Assembly: GCF_013415245.1 (NCBI RefSeq)
Contig: NZ_JACBXX010000146.1
Coordinates: forward strand, 1 to 32,483
DNA length: 32,483 nt
From: Streptococcus danieliae
GTDB taxonomy: Bacteria; Bacillota; Bacilli; Lactobacillales; Streptococcaceae
Reading direction: 5' to 3'
This document shows, in pieces, positions 1 through 7,754 of the stretch; within the stretch, counting starts at the first letter, position 1; the number at the start of each line of letters is the position of its first letter. The position numbers and the translations under genes were made by a program. The notes under the pieces were generated by a model, which saw only the letters and a program-made list of their open reading frames with translations, was not told the DNA's origin and searched no databases.

Positions 1-439
1 TGATTTCAATAGAAATCACGACTTTTTGTGGGATTTATTTTTGGAGTAGTTGAAAAACCTTTCATGAGCCAGTCTACTTGTTCAGATGTCAAAGTGAGAA
101 TTTTCTTTTCTCCATCAGGCCAAGTTAACTTACCATTTTCAAACCGTTTATAGAGAAGCCAGAATCCTTGACCATCCCAATAAAGAGCTTTAAAGCGATC
201 TTTTTGGCTTCCACAAAAGAGGAAGACTTGGCCTGAAAATGGATCTAGTTGGAATTGAGTTTTAATCAGGTAAGCAAGTGAGTCAATTCCTTGTCTCATA
301 TCTGTTTTCCCACAGACTAGATGAACAAGGCCTAGGTCTAGTAAATTGATTGGCATCTGTTTCCTCCGATTTTTTATCTTTTTATTAGTATATCGGATAA
401 TAGGGATTCAAGATAGATACCTCGTTATTGGACGCTTAC
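1..439 (-). mobile_element. IS66-family element, 5' end only (continues off the left edge)
   Basis: This is the leading part of an IS66 element read on the minus strand. Its outer end is the 25-bp stretch 415-439, which on the minus strand begins GTAAGCGTCC, the GTAAGC-type start typical of IS66 termini. An 83-bp leader separates this end from tnpB (6-356). No tnpA-like ORF fits in that leader, so this is an IS66 variant without tnpA or with tnpA lost. The main transposase gene tnpC would lie beyond position 1 and is not visible. Confidence 0.8.
6..356 (-). CDS. tnpB: IS66 family accessory protein TnpB (IS66 Orf2-like)
   Basis: The 116-aa protein has the full IS66 Orf2 signature: VCGKTDMRQGIDSLA near the N-terminus, then GQVFLFCGSQKDRFKALYWD and GFWLLYKRFENGKLTWP. 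The length is normal for TnpB. The family is an accessory protein needed for IS66 transposition whose exact biochemical role is unsettled. It starts with ATG at 356, after a GGAGGAAAC-like Shine-Dalgarno stretch on the minus strand. The stop lies at 6-8, so tnpC, normally next, should begin just off the left edge. It appears intact, unlike the second copy at 521-667. The family call is secure; whether the element is active depends on tnpC outside the window. Confidence 0.93.
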   Translation of the reverse strand: MPINLLDLGLVHLVCGKTDMRQGIDSLAYLIKTQFQLDPFSGQVFLFCGSQKDRFKALYWDGQGFWLLYKRFENGKLTWPDGEKKILTLTSEQVDWLMKGFSTTPKINPTKSRDFY

Positions 440-472
440 GGTAAACCGTAAGTGAACAAGGTATCTTCCGAT
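415..472. repeat. Head-to-head IS66 terminal inverted repeats separated by 8 bp
   Basis: Positions 415-439 and 448-472 are imperfect inverted copies of the same IS66-type terminus. Read outward-in, one starts GTAAGCGTCC and the other GTAAGTGAAC, and both reach AGGTATCT. Exactly 8 bp (GGTAAACC, 440-447) lies between them, the size of the IS66 target-site duplication. The right-hand terminus belongs to the tnpB stub at 521-667. Confidence 0.75.
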
Positions 473-520
473 AAAGTAGAAATCTAGCTATACTAGTCTC
501 GGAAAACAGGAGTAGAGTAG

Positions 521-667
521 ATTGGTTTAGTGGATGCGAATTTGTTTAGGACGATAAATCTTTGTGACCTCGGTCAGGTCTATTTGATAGCTGGGAAAAC
601 AGATATGAGACAGGGAATTGATTCCCTAGCCTATATCATTAACCTGGATTATTCATACATATTATAA
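521..667 (+). pseudogene. IS66 TnpB N-terminal remnant
   Basis: One frame reads ...TINLCDLGQVYLIAGKTD, MRQGIDSLAYIINL and then ends in TAA at 665-667. This is the first third of an IS66 TnpB and is clearly homologous to the intact minus-strand copy at 6-356, but it diverges after SLAY and is truncated. It points away from the intact element and begins about 100 bp inside its own terminus at 448. No good Shine-Dalgarno/ATG start remains; GTG at 530 is the nearest candidate. The rest of this second IS66 element is absent, presumably lost when the neighbouring sequence or IS1380 arrived. Confidence 0.8.
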
Positions 668-668
668 A

Positions 669-718
669 AACCAGCTAGAATCGTTGAGATACCAAGGATT
701 CTAGCTGGTTTCTTTTTT
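669..718 (+). terminator. Rho-independent terminator-like hairpin
   Basis: A perfect 14-bp stem (AACCAGCTAGAATC at 669-682 pairing with 697-710) with a 14-nt loop is followed by TCTTTTTT. No intact gene lies directly upstream, so it is probably an orphan chromosomal terminator left when IS elements replaced the gene it served. Confidence 0.75.
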
Positions 719-774
719 CACCCATTGGGTGAGACGTTTTACTGGACAAAAAAGGCTTCCCCTTTATGATATAA

Positions 775-1296
775 GTGCAAAAACAACCACAAGAAAGGAA
801 ACCTATATGTTCAGTCTATCAAAATAATTCTTCAAAATACAATGCTCTTTCAAACTTATCTTTTAATGGAGGAAATCTGACAAATTGTGGTGGTATGGTT
901 CTCTTCAAAAAACTTTTTCAAGCTTTGAATCTCGAAGAACGAATTGCCAAGTACCTAGTTACAGATGATAAACGTCGGTATTATCGGTATTCAGATGTCG
1001 ATATCCGTATGCAGTTTTTGTTTCAAATCTTAGTTGGCTTTGATACTGAATATGTGTGTAAAGAATTGAGGGAAGATGCATATTTTCCGCAAATTCTAGA
1101 ATCTCAACAGGTAGCTTCTCAGCCAACCCTATCTCGCTTTTTCTCTCGTGTTAATACAGAAACTGTTAGAGCTTTGGGACAGATTAATATTGAATTAGTT
1201 CAGACTTTTTTACAGACTCAAAACACAAAGCAACTTATTGTCGATGTTGATTCAGCCCATTTTACTACTCATGGAAACCAAGAAGGTTCAAAGGGT
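775..1296 (+). pseudogene. IS1380-family transposase, N-terminal fragment
   Basis: About 174 codons of an IS1380-type DDE transposase. The sequence contains YNALSNLSFNGGNLTNCGG, then LFQILVGFDTEYVCKELRED, a QPTLSRFFSRV helix and the first catalytic Asp region, IVDVDSAHFTTHGNQEG. The match to transposable IS1380/IS4-group enzymes is by recognition of these motifs. The frame is interrupted at 1297 by the end of an IS256 element; codons up to 1335 are IS256 sequence. The best Shine-Dalgarno (AAGAAAGGA) precedes an ATG near 808 that is out of frame, so the start itself looks damaged and only a GTG at 775 is in frame. The matching 3' part lies at 2769-3050. Confidence 0.85.
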
Positions 1297-1368
1297 GTGT
1301 CAAGAATTTTGTGTAAACTCCAAAGCAGAGTTTGAAAGTGTGTATTAATCGGACAAGGAATTGTAAGG

Positions 1369-1491
1369 ATTTCCTTTTTGAGCCTAGTTGGATAACAAGA
1401 GAAATAGGGATTGGTGTCAAGGCTTTAAGCGAAGCGTGCCTTTACACCATATCCAATTTCTCTTAAACTAAATGAGGCTCAAAAGGGAAAC
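1369..1491. repeat. Long imperfect palindrome (~54-bp arms) inside the IS256 end
   Basis: Left arm 1369-1423 and right arm 1438-1491 pair over most of their length, including TTTTGAGCCT with AGGCTCAAAA and AGAGAAAT with ATTTCTCT. A loop of about 14 nt (TTTAAGCGAAGCGT) separates them. By eye roughly three quarters of the positions match. It lies just downstream of the transposase stop and is non-coding. It could act as a transcription barrier or be a small inserted palindromic element. Confidence 0.7.
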
Positions 1492-1503
1492 TGCTCTTAG
1501 TAA

Positions 1504-2679
1504 CTATTCATAAAACGATTCTAAGGTGTCACAACAGGCACTGAAACCTCTGTGTGAGCGGTCTTCATTTTTCAAATTGTACTCTTCAAAATAGGCGACT
1601 AGACAACGTTCTAAAGATGCTTCATTTGGAAAAACAACTCGCTTCTTGGTTTGTCTTTTAATCTGCTTATTCATGGATTCAATCAAATTCGTGGAATAGA
1701 TACTGGATCGAATGCTAGGAGGAAAATCATAAAAGGTTAAGAGATTGTCTATATCAGCTATTTTCTGAATCAGTTTCGGATACTGTTTACCCCATTTTTC
1801 CATGAAGATTGTTAGAATTTCTTGTGCCTGAGAGCGATTCTCGCACTTATGAAGCATCTTAAAATCCTCTAAGATATCTTTTCGATCGACTAGTTTTACT
1901 CGGTTTACGATGTTTCTGGAGATATGCACTAAACATCGCTGTTGCTTAGCCAGTGGGAAATTTTGATAAATAATTTGATCTAATCCTTTGAAACCATCTG
2001 TCACAAATAAGGATACCTGTTTCACACCGTTAGCCTTTATTTTTTCCAGCAAATCAGACCAGGCTGTATTGTTCTCATTTGGTGAGATTTCATATCCAAG
2101 GATTTCTTTATAACCTTGATGTGTAATTCCAAGGGCAATATGGATACACTCTTTGCTTACAGAAGTCCGACGCAATGGGAGATAAGTGCCATCCAAATAG
2201 ACAATGGAATAGCGTTCCTGTAGTTTTCATTCATGGAATGCAGTAACGTTTTCTTGAGTCAACTGGGTGATGTTTGAAACCGTAGCTGGTGAGTAATGAT
2301 GGCCAAACATTTGCTCGATTAAATTTGCGATTTCTCTTGTTGTTACACCTGTTTGATAAAGCTTAATAATCATTTTTTCCAGCTCATCATCTCTTCTTGA
2401 ATAAGAAGGAATGGTTTTAGGGACAAATTCGCCATTACGATCTCTTGGAATAATGAGGTTTAAAGTTCCGTATTTGGTTTCAAACTTACGTGTGTAAGAA
2501 CCGTTGCGACTATTTCCTGAGTTGTAGCCACTAACATCATAGGGTTCATATCCTAGAACAGAGGTCAACTCTGCCTGTAGCAGCTCATTTAGGGCTTGTT
2601 CCATAGAAGCACGGAAAAACTCATTAATGTCTGAATGATTAGCTAGAAATGTGGTTAAATCTGTGATAAACTGGGTCAT
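1504..2679 (-). pseudogene. IS256-family (mutator-type) transposase with one in-frame TGA
   Basis: Read on the minus strand, the frame runs from ATG at 2679 to TAG at 1504, 391 codons, the normal length for IS256 transposases. One TGA (2227-2229) breaks it after TQENVTAFHE. The same frame continues with KLQERYSIVYLDGTYLPLRR. The expected residue is Arg, so a single CGA-to-TGA change would explain it; there is no frameshift. N-terminal half: a mutator-family region with NSRNGSYTRKFETKYGTL and a TTREIANLIEQMFG helix. C-terminal half: catalytic motifs YLDGTYLP, FVTDGFKGL and TNLIESMNKQIKR. The copy is probably inactive unless the stop is read through or complemented in trans. Confidence 0.88.
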
Positions 2680-2768
2680 GGGAATAAATCTTTCTAGTAG
2701 TATTTTTTGTCTAACTCTACTATAGCAGGATTTATTCCTTTTTTGCGTTTACACAAGATATTGTACAC

Positions 2769-3050
2769 TCTCGTTTTATCTCTCCAAAGATTTATGATTT
2801 AATTGAAGATAGTGGTGAAAACTACTTAATTAAGCTCAAGAGGAATAGAGTTCTTAGTCGTTCAGGAGATTTAGGCATACCTTGTTCTGAAGATGAAAAT
2901 TTGACTATTTTACACCATGATGCTTATTCTGAAAAGACTTATCAGGCAAACTCCTGGAGACACGAGTGTCGTATTTGTCAGTTTTTCTATAGAAAGGAAG
3001 GAGAGGTGCCCTTAAGAGAAAAACGAATGAACTTATTTATATATGTATAA
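2769..3050 (+). pseudogene. IS1380-family transposase, C-terminal fragment
   Basis: Starting directly after the IS256 end, an open frame (2772-3050) reads RFISPKIYDLIEDSGENYLI, followed by KLKRNRVL and TYQANSWRHECRICQF. This is the central part of an IS1380 transposase, continuing the fragment at 775-1296. The conserved stretch between GNQEG and this point, roughly 50 residues in intact family members (from memory), is absent, so IS256 insertion came with a deletion. After about 2990 the frame loses family resemblance and stops at 3048-3050; the last third of the transposase and the IS1380 right end are missing. Confidence 0.78.
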
Positions 3051-3059
3051 TACTTGTGA

Positions 3060-3290
3060 AAAAAGAGAACAATTGAAAAGAACAATGATGTATCTGTTCT
3101 TTCCGATTGTTTTGGAATGTTTAATCTTGTTAGTCTAGACTATGAATAATATGGGTTGATTTTTGAAGAGTATAAAACATTGGATGATGTCATTGATCGG
3201 TTTCAAGAGGTCATTCAAAATCTATCAGCTAGTCAATTACAATCTATTGTCCGTAGAGAATGGACGTCTGCTATTTTTGAAATCCAATGA
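3060..3290 (+). pseudogene. Unrecognised ORF remnant with an in-frame TAA
   Basis: One frame reads coherently as protein: KNNDVSVLSDCFGMFNLVSL then DYE, a TAA stop, then YGLIFEEYKTLDDVIDRFQE, VIQNLSASQLQSIVRREWTS and AIFEIQ, with TGA at 3288-3290. The charged, helical composition continues smoothly across the TAA, which suggests a once-open gene with a nonsense mutation. I do not recognise the family. A small immunity-like or regulatory protein is possible but unsupported. No start with a good Shine-Dalgarno is visible. It lies between the IS1380 remnant and the terminator at 3324-3378. Confidence 0.4.
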
Positions 3291-3323
3291 ATATGACTTA
3301 AAAACAGGAGAATCGAACCAGGC

Positions 3324-3378
3324 AAAAAACCCCACTGTCAGCGTAAGTTTGAAGCTGACAGTGGGGTTAGATTTTTTT
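3324..3378. terminator. Strong bidirectional terminator
   Basis: A perfect 15-bp stem (AACCCCACTGTCAGC at 3328-3342 with 3354-3368) and an 11-nt loop is flanked by six A on the left (3324-3329) and seven T on the right (3372-3378). On the minus strand it directly follows the stop codon of the DUF1980 gene, so it ends that operon. On the plus strand it stops transcription from the IS region. Confidence 0.9.
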
Positions 3379-4180
3379 AGAATTCGCGATAGACATAGGG
3401 GTTAGCAGGTTCTTCAACGCGATCCCAGTTGGTGAGTTCTAAGGTTGGTAGGCTTTGGTTGAGGTCCTTGTGGAAGTGGATGGCGATTTTGCCCTTGGCT
3501 GTGACCCAGGTGTTGTCGGGGTAGGACTGGTCTTGGCCGGTGGTTAAGAGGCCGTAAACGCCAGAGTCTGCGATGCAGTGGATGATGCCGAAGCGAAAGA
3601 GGAATTGTTGTTGGCTTTGTTTGGGGTCGTTGTAGACGAAGCCGGTCATTTGGACTTCCTTGCCCAGGAACTGGTCGGGGTAATCGTAGAGGGCTTCCAT
3701 AAATTCCATGTAGTTTTGGGTCGTTACCTGGATGGTGTCTTCTTTCAGGTATTTGGCTGCGACTGCCTGCATTTCGGTATCATAGGCTTTTTTGGTGAAA
3801 TAGGAGCTGGTGTCGGGTTTGAGGTACTGGCTGCTGGTTCCTTCATCGGCCTGGATTTCTGCGGATGCCCCAGCCGCGAGGGGGAATTGGTAGCCCTTAG
3901 CCGAGACAGTCGTGGAATCTAGGCTGACGGTGGGAAAGAGAAAGCCGACTAAAAGTGGGAGTGCCAGGACGAGGTAGGCTACTGGCTGACTGGTCTTGCC
4001 CTTTTCTTTTTCTTCCAAGATCAACAAGCGCAATTGAATCAGGGCTAGGAGGAAGGTTAGGGCCATGGAGAGGTAGGCCAGGTAGGAGTAGTGGAGGTTG
4101 ATGTAATGGTCGAGTTTACCGCTCCAGGTCAGGTAGAGGCTGAGTTCAAAGTAGCCGGCTAGGATTAAAAAGCGAATCAT
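3377..4180 (-). CDS. TIGR03943/DUF1980 family membrane-anchored protein (YcgQ-like)
   Basis: The 267-aa protein has about three hydrophobic N-terminal segments (roughly residues 1-18, 30-52 and 66-84), then an external soluble domain. That domain carries the family's conserved blocks: YPDQFLGKEVQMTGFVYND, FLFRFGIIHCIADSGVYGLL and the ending LELTNWDRVEEPANPYVY. The soluble part resembles an OB-like DUF1980 domain. The ATG overlaps the stop of the upstream permease gene (ATGA, 4177-4180) and has a GGAGG Shine-Dalgarno, so the two are translationally coupled. In Bacillus the equivalent pair is YcgQ/YcgR. The function is not established; the conserved Cys and His and family associations suggest metal or metalloid handling, which is inference only. 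Confidence 0.88.
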   Translation of the reverse strand: MIRFLILAGYFELSLYLTWSGKLDHYINLHYSYLAYLSMALTFLLALIQLRLLILEEKEKGKTSQPVAYLVLALPLLVGFLFPTVSLDSTTVSAKGYQFPLAAGASAEIQADEGTSSQYLKPDTSSYFTKKAYDTEMQAVAAKYLKEDTIQVTTQNYMEFMEALYDYPDQFLGKEVQMTGFVYNDPKQSQQQFLFRFGIIHCIADSGVYGLLTTGQDQSYPDNTWVTAKGKIAIHFHKDLNQSLPTLELTNWDRVEEPANPYVYREF

Positions 4181-5076
4181 AGGAAAACCTCCAAACTAGC
4201 TGCAAACAGGAATACAAGGGCGACGGTGATGAGGATAAAATTGCGGATAAAGGATTTTTTGAAAACACGGGTCATCATGAGCAGGTTCTTAATGTCCAGG
4301 ACGGGTCCGATGACTAAAAAGGCCATCACGGGAGCCATGCCGAAGGTGCCCAAGAGAGAGGAGCCGATAAAGGCGTCTGCCTCACTACAGAGAGAAAGCA
4401 GAAAGCTCAGGAGCATCAAGATGAGAATGGCGACCAAGGGGTTGCTGGAAATGCTGGTGAGGATGCGGGTTGGGACATAGACCTGCACACAGCTGGCGAA
4501 GAGGGCGCCTAAAATGAGGTAGCGGCCAGAATCGAAAAATTCATCAATGGCGTGGACCCAGGATTGGAAAAGGCGGCCTTGTTTAGGATCGGTGTGCTTG
4601 TGGCCGTGTAGGGGGAGGTTTTTATGGCTGACCAAGATATCCTCGGTCCAGACAAAGCCTAGAAGCAGGCCGAGGGCTTGGGCCAGGATGAGGGAACCAA
4701 GGGCCCGTGTCAGGGCGAAGAGCCAGGAATTGCCAAAGGCCGAAAAGGTCGCAAACAAAACGATGGGATTAATGACCGGAGCGGTCACTAGAAAAGGGAT
4801 GGCGGTATAGGTTGGGACCTTCTTTTTGAGGAAGCGATGAATGATGGGGACAATCCCACATTCACAGGAGGGGAAAATCAAGCCCGCAAAGGAGCCGATG
4901 AGAATATTCAAAAGACGATTTTTAGGGAGGGCCGCAACAACTTTTTCTGGAGTGAGGTAGACTTCAATAAAGCCCGAGATAATGCTGCCTAGGAGCACAA
5001 AGGGGAGGGCTTCAATAACAATGGATAGAAAAATCGCGGACATCTGTAGAAAACTCGCAGGTAGTTCAGAAAACAT
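4177..5076 (-). CDS. DUF318/ArsP-type permease (YcgR-like)
   Basis: A 299-aa polytopic membrane protein with about eight hydrophobic segments in two halves. The diagnostic motif is FPSCECGIVP (Cys71, Cys73), followed by FLVTAPVINPIVLFATF; the second half has LSLCSEADAFIGSS. Between the halves is a hydrophilic loop with a HGHKH cluster. The family (COG0701) includes ArsP-type organoarsenical exporters and many permeases of unknown substrate. I placed the start at ATG 5076 because AAAGGAG (5082-5088) precedes it at good spacing. The in-frame ATG at 5103 overlaps the -10 element and would lie upstream of the likely transcript start. It is the first gene of a coupled pair with the DUF1980 protein, divergent from dut. 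The family is secure, the substrate unknown. Confidence 0.88.
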   Translation of the reverse strand: MFSELPASFLQMSAIFLSIVIEALPFVLLGSIISGFIEVYLTPEKVVAALPKNRLLNILIGSFAGLIFPSCECGIVPIIHRFLKKKVPTYTAIPFLVTAPVINPIVLFATFSAFGNSWLFALTRALGSLILAQALGLLLGFVWTEDILVSHKNLPLHGHKHTDPKQGRLFQSWVHAIDEFFDSGRYLILGALFASCVQVYVPTRILTSISSNPLVAILILMLLSFLLSLCSEADAFIGSSLLGTFGMAPVMAFLVIGPVLDIKNLLMMTRVFKKSFIRNFILITVALVFLFAASLEVFL

Positions 5077-5101
5077 AGGAGCTCCTTTCTGTTTGTTTAC
5101 C

Positions 5102-5110
5102 ATTATATCA
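5102..5110 (-). promoter_or_regulatory. Extended -10 promoter of the permease/DUF1980 operon
   Basis: On the minus strand the sequence is TGATATAAT, a perfect TGn-TATAAT extended -10. No good -35 hexamer stands 17 bp away, as is usual for extended -10 promoters. Its position supports initiation of translation at 5076 rather than 5103. Confidence 0.6.
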
Positions 5111-5237
5111 AAAGCAGGGGGCTTCAGAGATCGACCGATTTTTGACAGAGTCAGAGGCAGGGCTTTGGTGTATAATAGGGAAATGGCACTCTTGCTATTT
5201 TGCTTCAGAGGCTGTTAGCTTCGACTTGCTGCCTTGT

Positions 5238-5265
5238 TTGAATGTAAATTAGTCTGAGTCATAAT
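5238..5265 (+). promoter_or_regulatory. Candidate promoter of the dut-radA-ispDF operon
   Basis: TTGAAT (5238-5243), a 16-bp spacer and CATAAT (5260-5265) lie 25 bp before the dut ATG. A second TATAAT at 5171-5176 could give a longer leader, but it lacks a well-placed -35. Confidence 0.45.
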
Positions 5266-5290
5266 TGCAGAATGAAAAAAGGAGGAAATC

Positions 5291-5734
5291 ATGCGTCTAC
5301 GTGGATTTGAATTGGTGACAGCCTATACCGATTCCCAGCTTTTGCCCAAACGGGAAACAGCTCATGCAGCGGGCTATGATTTAAAGGTTGCGGAAGCGAT
5401 GGTGATTGGGCCAGGTGAAATTCGTTTGGTCCCGACTGGAGTCAAGGCCTACATGCAGGCCAACGAAGTTTTATACCTCTATGACCGTTCTTCCAACCCG
5501 CGCAAGAAGGGCTTGGTATTGATCAACTCCGTCGGCGTGATTGATGGTGATTATTACGGCAATGAAGCCAATGAAGGACACATTTTTGCGCAAATGCAGA
5601 ACATCACGGATCAACCGGTTGCCTTAGAAGTTGGTGAGCGGATTGTACAGGCGGTTTTTGCGCCCTTCCTCTTGGCGGATAATGATCAAGCCGGTGGTCA
5701 ACGTCAAGGTGGTTTTGGCTCAACGGGTCGCTAG
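5291..5734 (+). CDS. dut: dUTP diphosphatase (dUTPase)
   Basis: Hydrolyses dUTP to dUMP and pyrophosphate in the cytoplasm, keeping uracil out of DNA and feeding thymidylate synthesis. The 147-aa protein shows all five trimeric dUTPase motifs in order: AGYDL (27-31), DRSSNPRK (65-72), [10 protein letters not shown] (82-91, with the catalytic Asp), GERIVQAVF (115-123) and the glycine-rich C-terminal [10 protein letters not shown] (138-147). The ATG follows a canonical AAAAAAGGAGG Shine-Dalgarno. The stop is 8 bp before radA, whose Shine-Dalgarno overlaps the end of dut, so this is the first gene of an operon with radA, ispD and ispF. The dut-radA pairing is usual in streptococci. Confidence 0.97.
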   Translation: MRLRGFELVTAYTDSQLLPKRETAHAAGYDLKVAEAMVIGPGEIRLVPTGVKAYMQANEVLYLYDRSSNPRKKGLVLINSVGVIDGDYYGNEANEGHIFAQMQNITDQPVALEVGERIVQAVFAPFLLADNDQAGGQRQGGFGSTGR

Positions 5735-5742
5735 GAGGAGCG

Positions 5743-7104
5743 ATGGCTAAGAAGAAATCAACCTTTATTTGCCAAAATTGTGACTACCATTCTCCTAAAT
5801 ATATGGGCCGTTGTCCCAACTGTGGTGCTTGGTCTTCTTTTGTGGAAGAAATTGAACAAGCTGAGGTCAAACATGCGCGTGTGAGTCTGACCGGTGAAAA
5901 GGCGAAGCCCATGAAACTCAATCAGGTAACGTCTGTCGATGTCTCGCGGACTCGGACTGGCCTAGAAGAATTCAACCGTGTCCTCGGTGGTGGTGTGGTT
6001 CCTGGTAGTCTGGTCTTGATTGGAGGAGACCCAGGAATCGGCAAGTCGACCCTGCTTTTGCAGGTATCGACCCAACTATCCCGATTGGGAACCGTTCTCT
6101 ATGTGAGTGGGGAGGAGTCGGCCGAGCAGATCAAGTTGCGGGCGGAACGTCTGGGGGATCCGGATTCGGATTTCTACTTGTATGCGGAGACCAACATGGA
6201 CAGTATTCGGACAGAAGTCGAACGCTTGAAACCGGATTTTCTGATTATCGACTCCATCCAAACGATTTTGTCTCCGGAGATTTCCAGTGTGCAGGGGTCA
6301 GTGAGTCAGGTGCGGGAAGTAACCAATCAGCTCATGCAGCTGGCCAAGACCAATAAAATCGCGACCTTTATTGTAGGCCACATGACCAAGGAGGGGACTC
6401 TGGCGGGCCCCCGGACCTTGGAGCATATGGTGGACACGGTTCTCTATTTTGAGGGGGAGCGCCAGCACACCTTTCGGATTTTGCGGGCTGTCAAAAATCG
6501 CTTTGGCTCGACCAATGAAATTGGTATTTTTGAGATGCAGGCTGAAGGTTTGGTGGAGGTGCAGAATCCGAGTCAGGTCTTTTTGGAAGAACGTTTGGAT
6601 GGGGCAACTGGCTCCTCGATTGTGGTGACCATGGAGGGGACTCGGCCGATCTTGGCAGAGGTTCAGGCCTTGGTGACCCCAACCATGTTTGGTAATGCCA
6701 AGCGGACAACAACGGGCCTGGATTTTAACCGGGCCAGCTTGATTATGGCCGTTTTGGAGAAACGGGCCGGTTTGCTCTTGCAGAATCAGGATGCCTACCT
6801 TAAATCTGCCGGTGGGGTCAAATTGGATGAGCCGGCGATTGATTTGGCTGTTGCAGTTGCGATTGCTTCTTCCTATAAAGATTTGCCGACCCGGCCTGAT
6901 GAAGCCTTTATTGGTGAGATTGGTCTGACAGGTGAGATTCGCCGGGTAAACCGTGTGGAGCAACGGATCCAGGAAGCGGCCAAGTTAGGTTTTAAACGGA
7001 TTTATGTGCCACAGAACTCCATCCAAGGGGTTAAATTACCCCAGGGGATTGAGGTTATCGGAGTTACCCGGATTGGGGAAGTCCTACAGAAGGTGTTTGG
7101 ATGA
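5743..7104 (+). CDS. radA: DNA repair protein RadA (Sms)
   Basis: A RecA-like ATPase that acts as a branch-migration helicase in recombination; in streptococci it also extends strand invasion during transformation. The 453-aa protein has a CxxC-x10-CxxC zinc finger (C10, C13, C24, C27), Walker [11 protein letters not shown] (94-103), the RadA-specific KNRFG motif (251-255) and a C-terminal Lon-protease-like domain with the [12 protein letters not shown] stretch. The length is standard. AGGAGG precedes the ATG by a few bases. The TGA overlaps the ATG of ispD (ATGA), so translation is likely coupled. In Bacillus radA is followed by disA and yacL before ispD; both are missing here. Confidence 0.97.
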   Translation: MAKKKSTFICQNCDYHSPKYMGRCPNCGAWSSFVEEIEQAEVKHARVSLTGEKAKPMKLNQVTSVDVSRTRTGLEEFNRVLGGGVVPGSLVLIGGDPGIGKSTLLLQVSTQLSRLGTVLYVSGEESAEQIKLRAERLGDPDSDFYLYAETNMDSIRTEVERLKPDFLIIDSIQTILSPEISSVQGSVSQVREVTNQLMQLAKTNKIATFIVGHMTKEGTLAGPRTLEHMVDTVLYFEGERQHTFRILRAVKNRFGSTNEIGIFEMQAEGLVEVQNPSQVFLEERLDGATGSSIVVTMEGTRPILAEVQALVTPTMFGNAKRTTTGLDFNRASLIMAVLEKRAGLLLQNQDAYLKSAGGVKLDEPAIDLAVAVAIASSYKDLPTRPDEAFIGEIGLTGEIRRVNRVEQRIQEAAKLGFKRIYVPQNSIQGVKLPQGIEVIGVTRIGEVLQKVFG

Positions 7105-7754
7105 AGTATGATGTGATTTTATTGGTCGCAGGTTCTGGCCGCCGGATGGGGGCTGCTTGCAACAAAGTTTTTTTGGAGCTAGAAGGCCAGGCTATTTTCA
7201 CCTATAGTCTTGAGGTTTTTCAAGCCGATCCTGATTGTGGACGGATTGTTTTGGTCGGCCGACCCGAAGAGCAGGTTGCTTTTGCAGATTATTTGTCGCA
7301 GCAGGTTGTTTTTGTAGCTGGTGGGGCGGAACGCCAGGATTCGGTGCGGCTGGGCTTGGCTCAGGTTGAGGCTGACTGGGTTATGGTTCATGATGGAGCC
7401 CGTCCCTTCATTAGTCTGGAGCAACTGCAGGGACTTAAGACGCAGCCCAATTCCATCTTAGCTGTGCCGGTGATAGATACCATCAAGGAGGTGGGGTCTG
7501 AGTTTATCCAGCGGACGCTTCCCCGGGAGGCCTTGATGGTGGCTCAGACGCCTCAGTTTTTTGAGCGTCGTTTGCTGGCTGAGGTCCATGAGCAGGCCTT
7601 GCAGGCGGGTTATTTGGGGACCGATGATGCCAGTCTGGTGGAGGTCTTTAGTGAGGTTCAGGTGGGTCTGGTTCCAGGTTCTTCTTGGAATCTGAAGCTG
7701 ACAAGGCCGGAAGACCTGGTTTTGGGCCAGGCAATTAGGAAGGAAGTGTTTTAA
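7101..7754 (+). CDS. ispD: 2-C-methyl-D-erythritol 4-phosphate cytidylyltransferase
   Basis: Third enzyme of the MEP pathway: joins MEP and CTP to give CDP-methylerythritol. The 217-aa protein matches IspD throughout: nucleotide-binding GSGRRMG (11-17) with Lys22, GGAERQDSV (74-82), MVHDGARPF (95-103), VPVIDTIKE, Arg142 before [15 protein letters not shown], and [10 protein letters not shown] with Lys199 near the end. These correspond to the catalytic Arg and Lys residues of E. coli IspD, so the enzyme looks intact. TarI and LicC relatives lack several of these blocks. It overlaps radA by 4 bp and ispF by 1 bp. Streptococci usually make isoprenoids from mevalonate, so this gene is unexpected; see findings. 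Confidence 0.93.
   Translation: MKYDVILLVAGSGRRMGAACNKVFLELEGQAIFTYSLEVFQADPDCGRIVLVGRPEEQVAFADYLSQQVVFVAGGAERQDSVRLGLAQVEADWVMVHDGARPFISLEQLQGLKTQPNSILAVPVIDTIKEVGSEFIQRTLPREALMVAQTPQFFERRLLAEVHEQALQAGYLGTDDASLVEVFSEVQVGLVPGSSWNLKLTRPEDLVLGQAIRKEVF

Larger units (their letters stand above)
1297..2768 (-). mobile_element. IS256-family element inserted in the IS1380 transposase gene
   Basis: A 1472-bp element bounded by imperfect 24-bp inverted repeats at 1297-1320 and 2745-2768. Both start GTGT and share the inner TTGTGTAAAC. It carries one transposase gene on the minus strand (1504-2679). The flanks (CAAAGGGT left, TCTCGTTT right) are not a direct repeat, and IS1380 coding sequence between the two flanks is missing, so insertion was accompanied or followed by an adjacent deletion. 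The size and single gene fit the family. Confidence 0.82.

Noticed and set aside
2197-2229. Frameshift in the IS256 transposase
   Set aside because: The reading frame is the same on both sides; only a TGA codon interrupts it.
3163-3405. 80-aa plus-strand ORF running through the terminator
   Set aside because: Its C-terminal part is translated terminator stem and DUF1980 antisense sequence, and there is no family resemblance or Shine-Dalgarno.
5077-5103. ATG 5103 as the permease start
   Set aside because: It overlaps the extended -10 element and lacks a Shine-Dalgarno, whereas ATG 5076 has AAAGGAG at good spacing.
5142-5176. TTGACA (5142) paired with TATAAT (5171) as the dut promoter
   Set aside because: The spacer is 23 bp, too long for a standard sigma-A promoter; the TATAAT alone could still act weakly.
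7101-7754. TarI/LicC-type cytidylyltransferase instead of IspD
   Set aside because: The full IspD motif set, including [12 protein letters not shown] and [10 protein letters not shown], and direct coupling to ispF fit IspD better.
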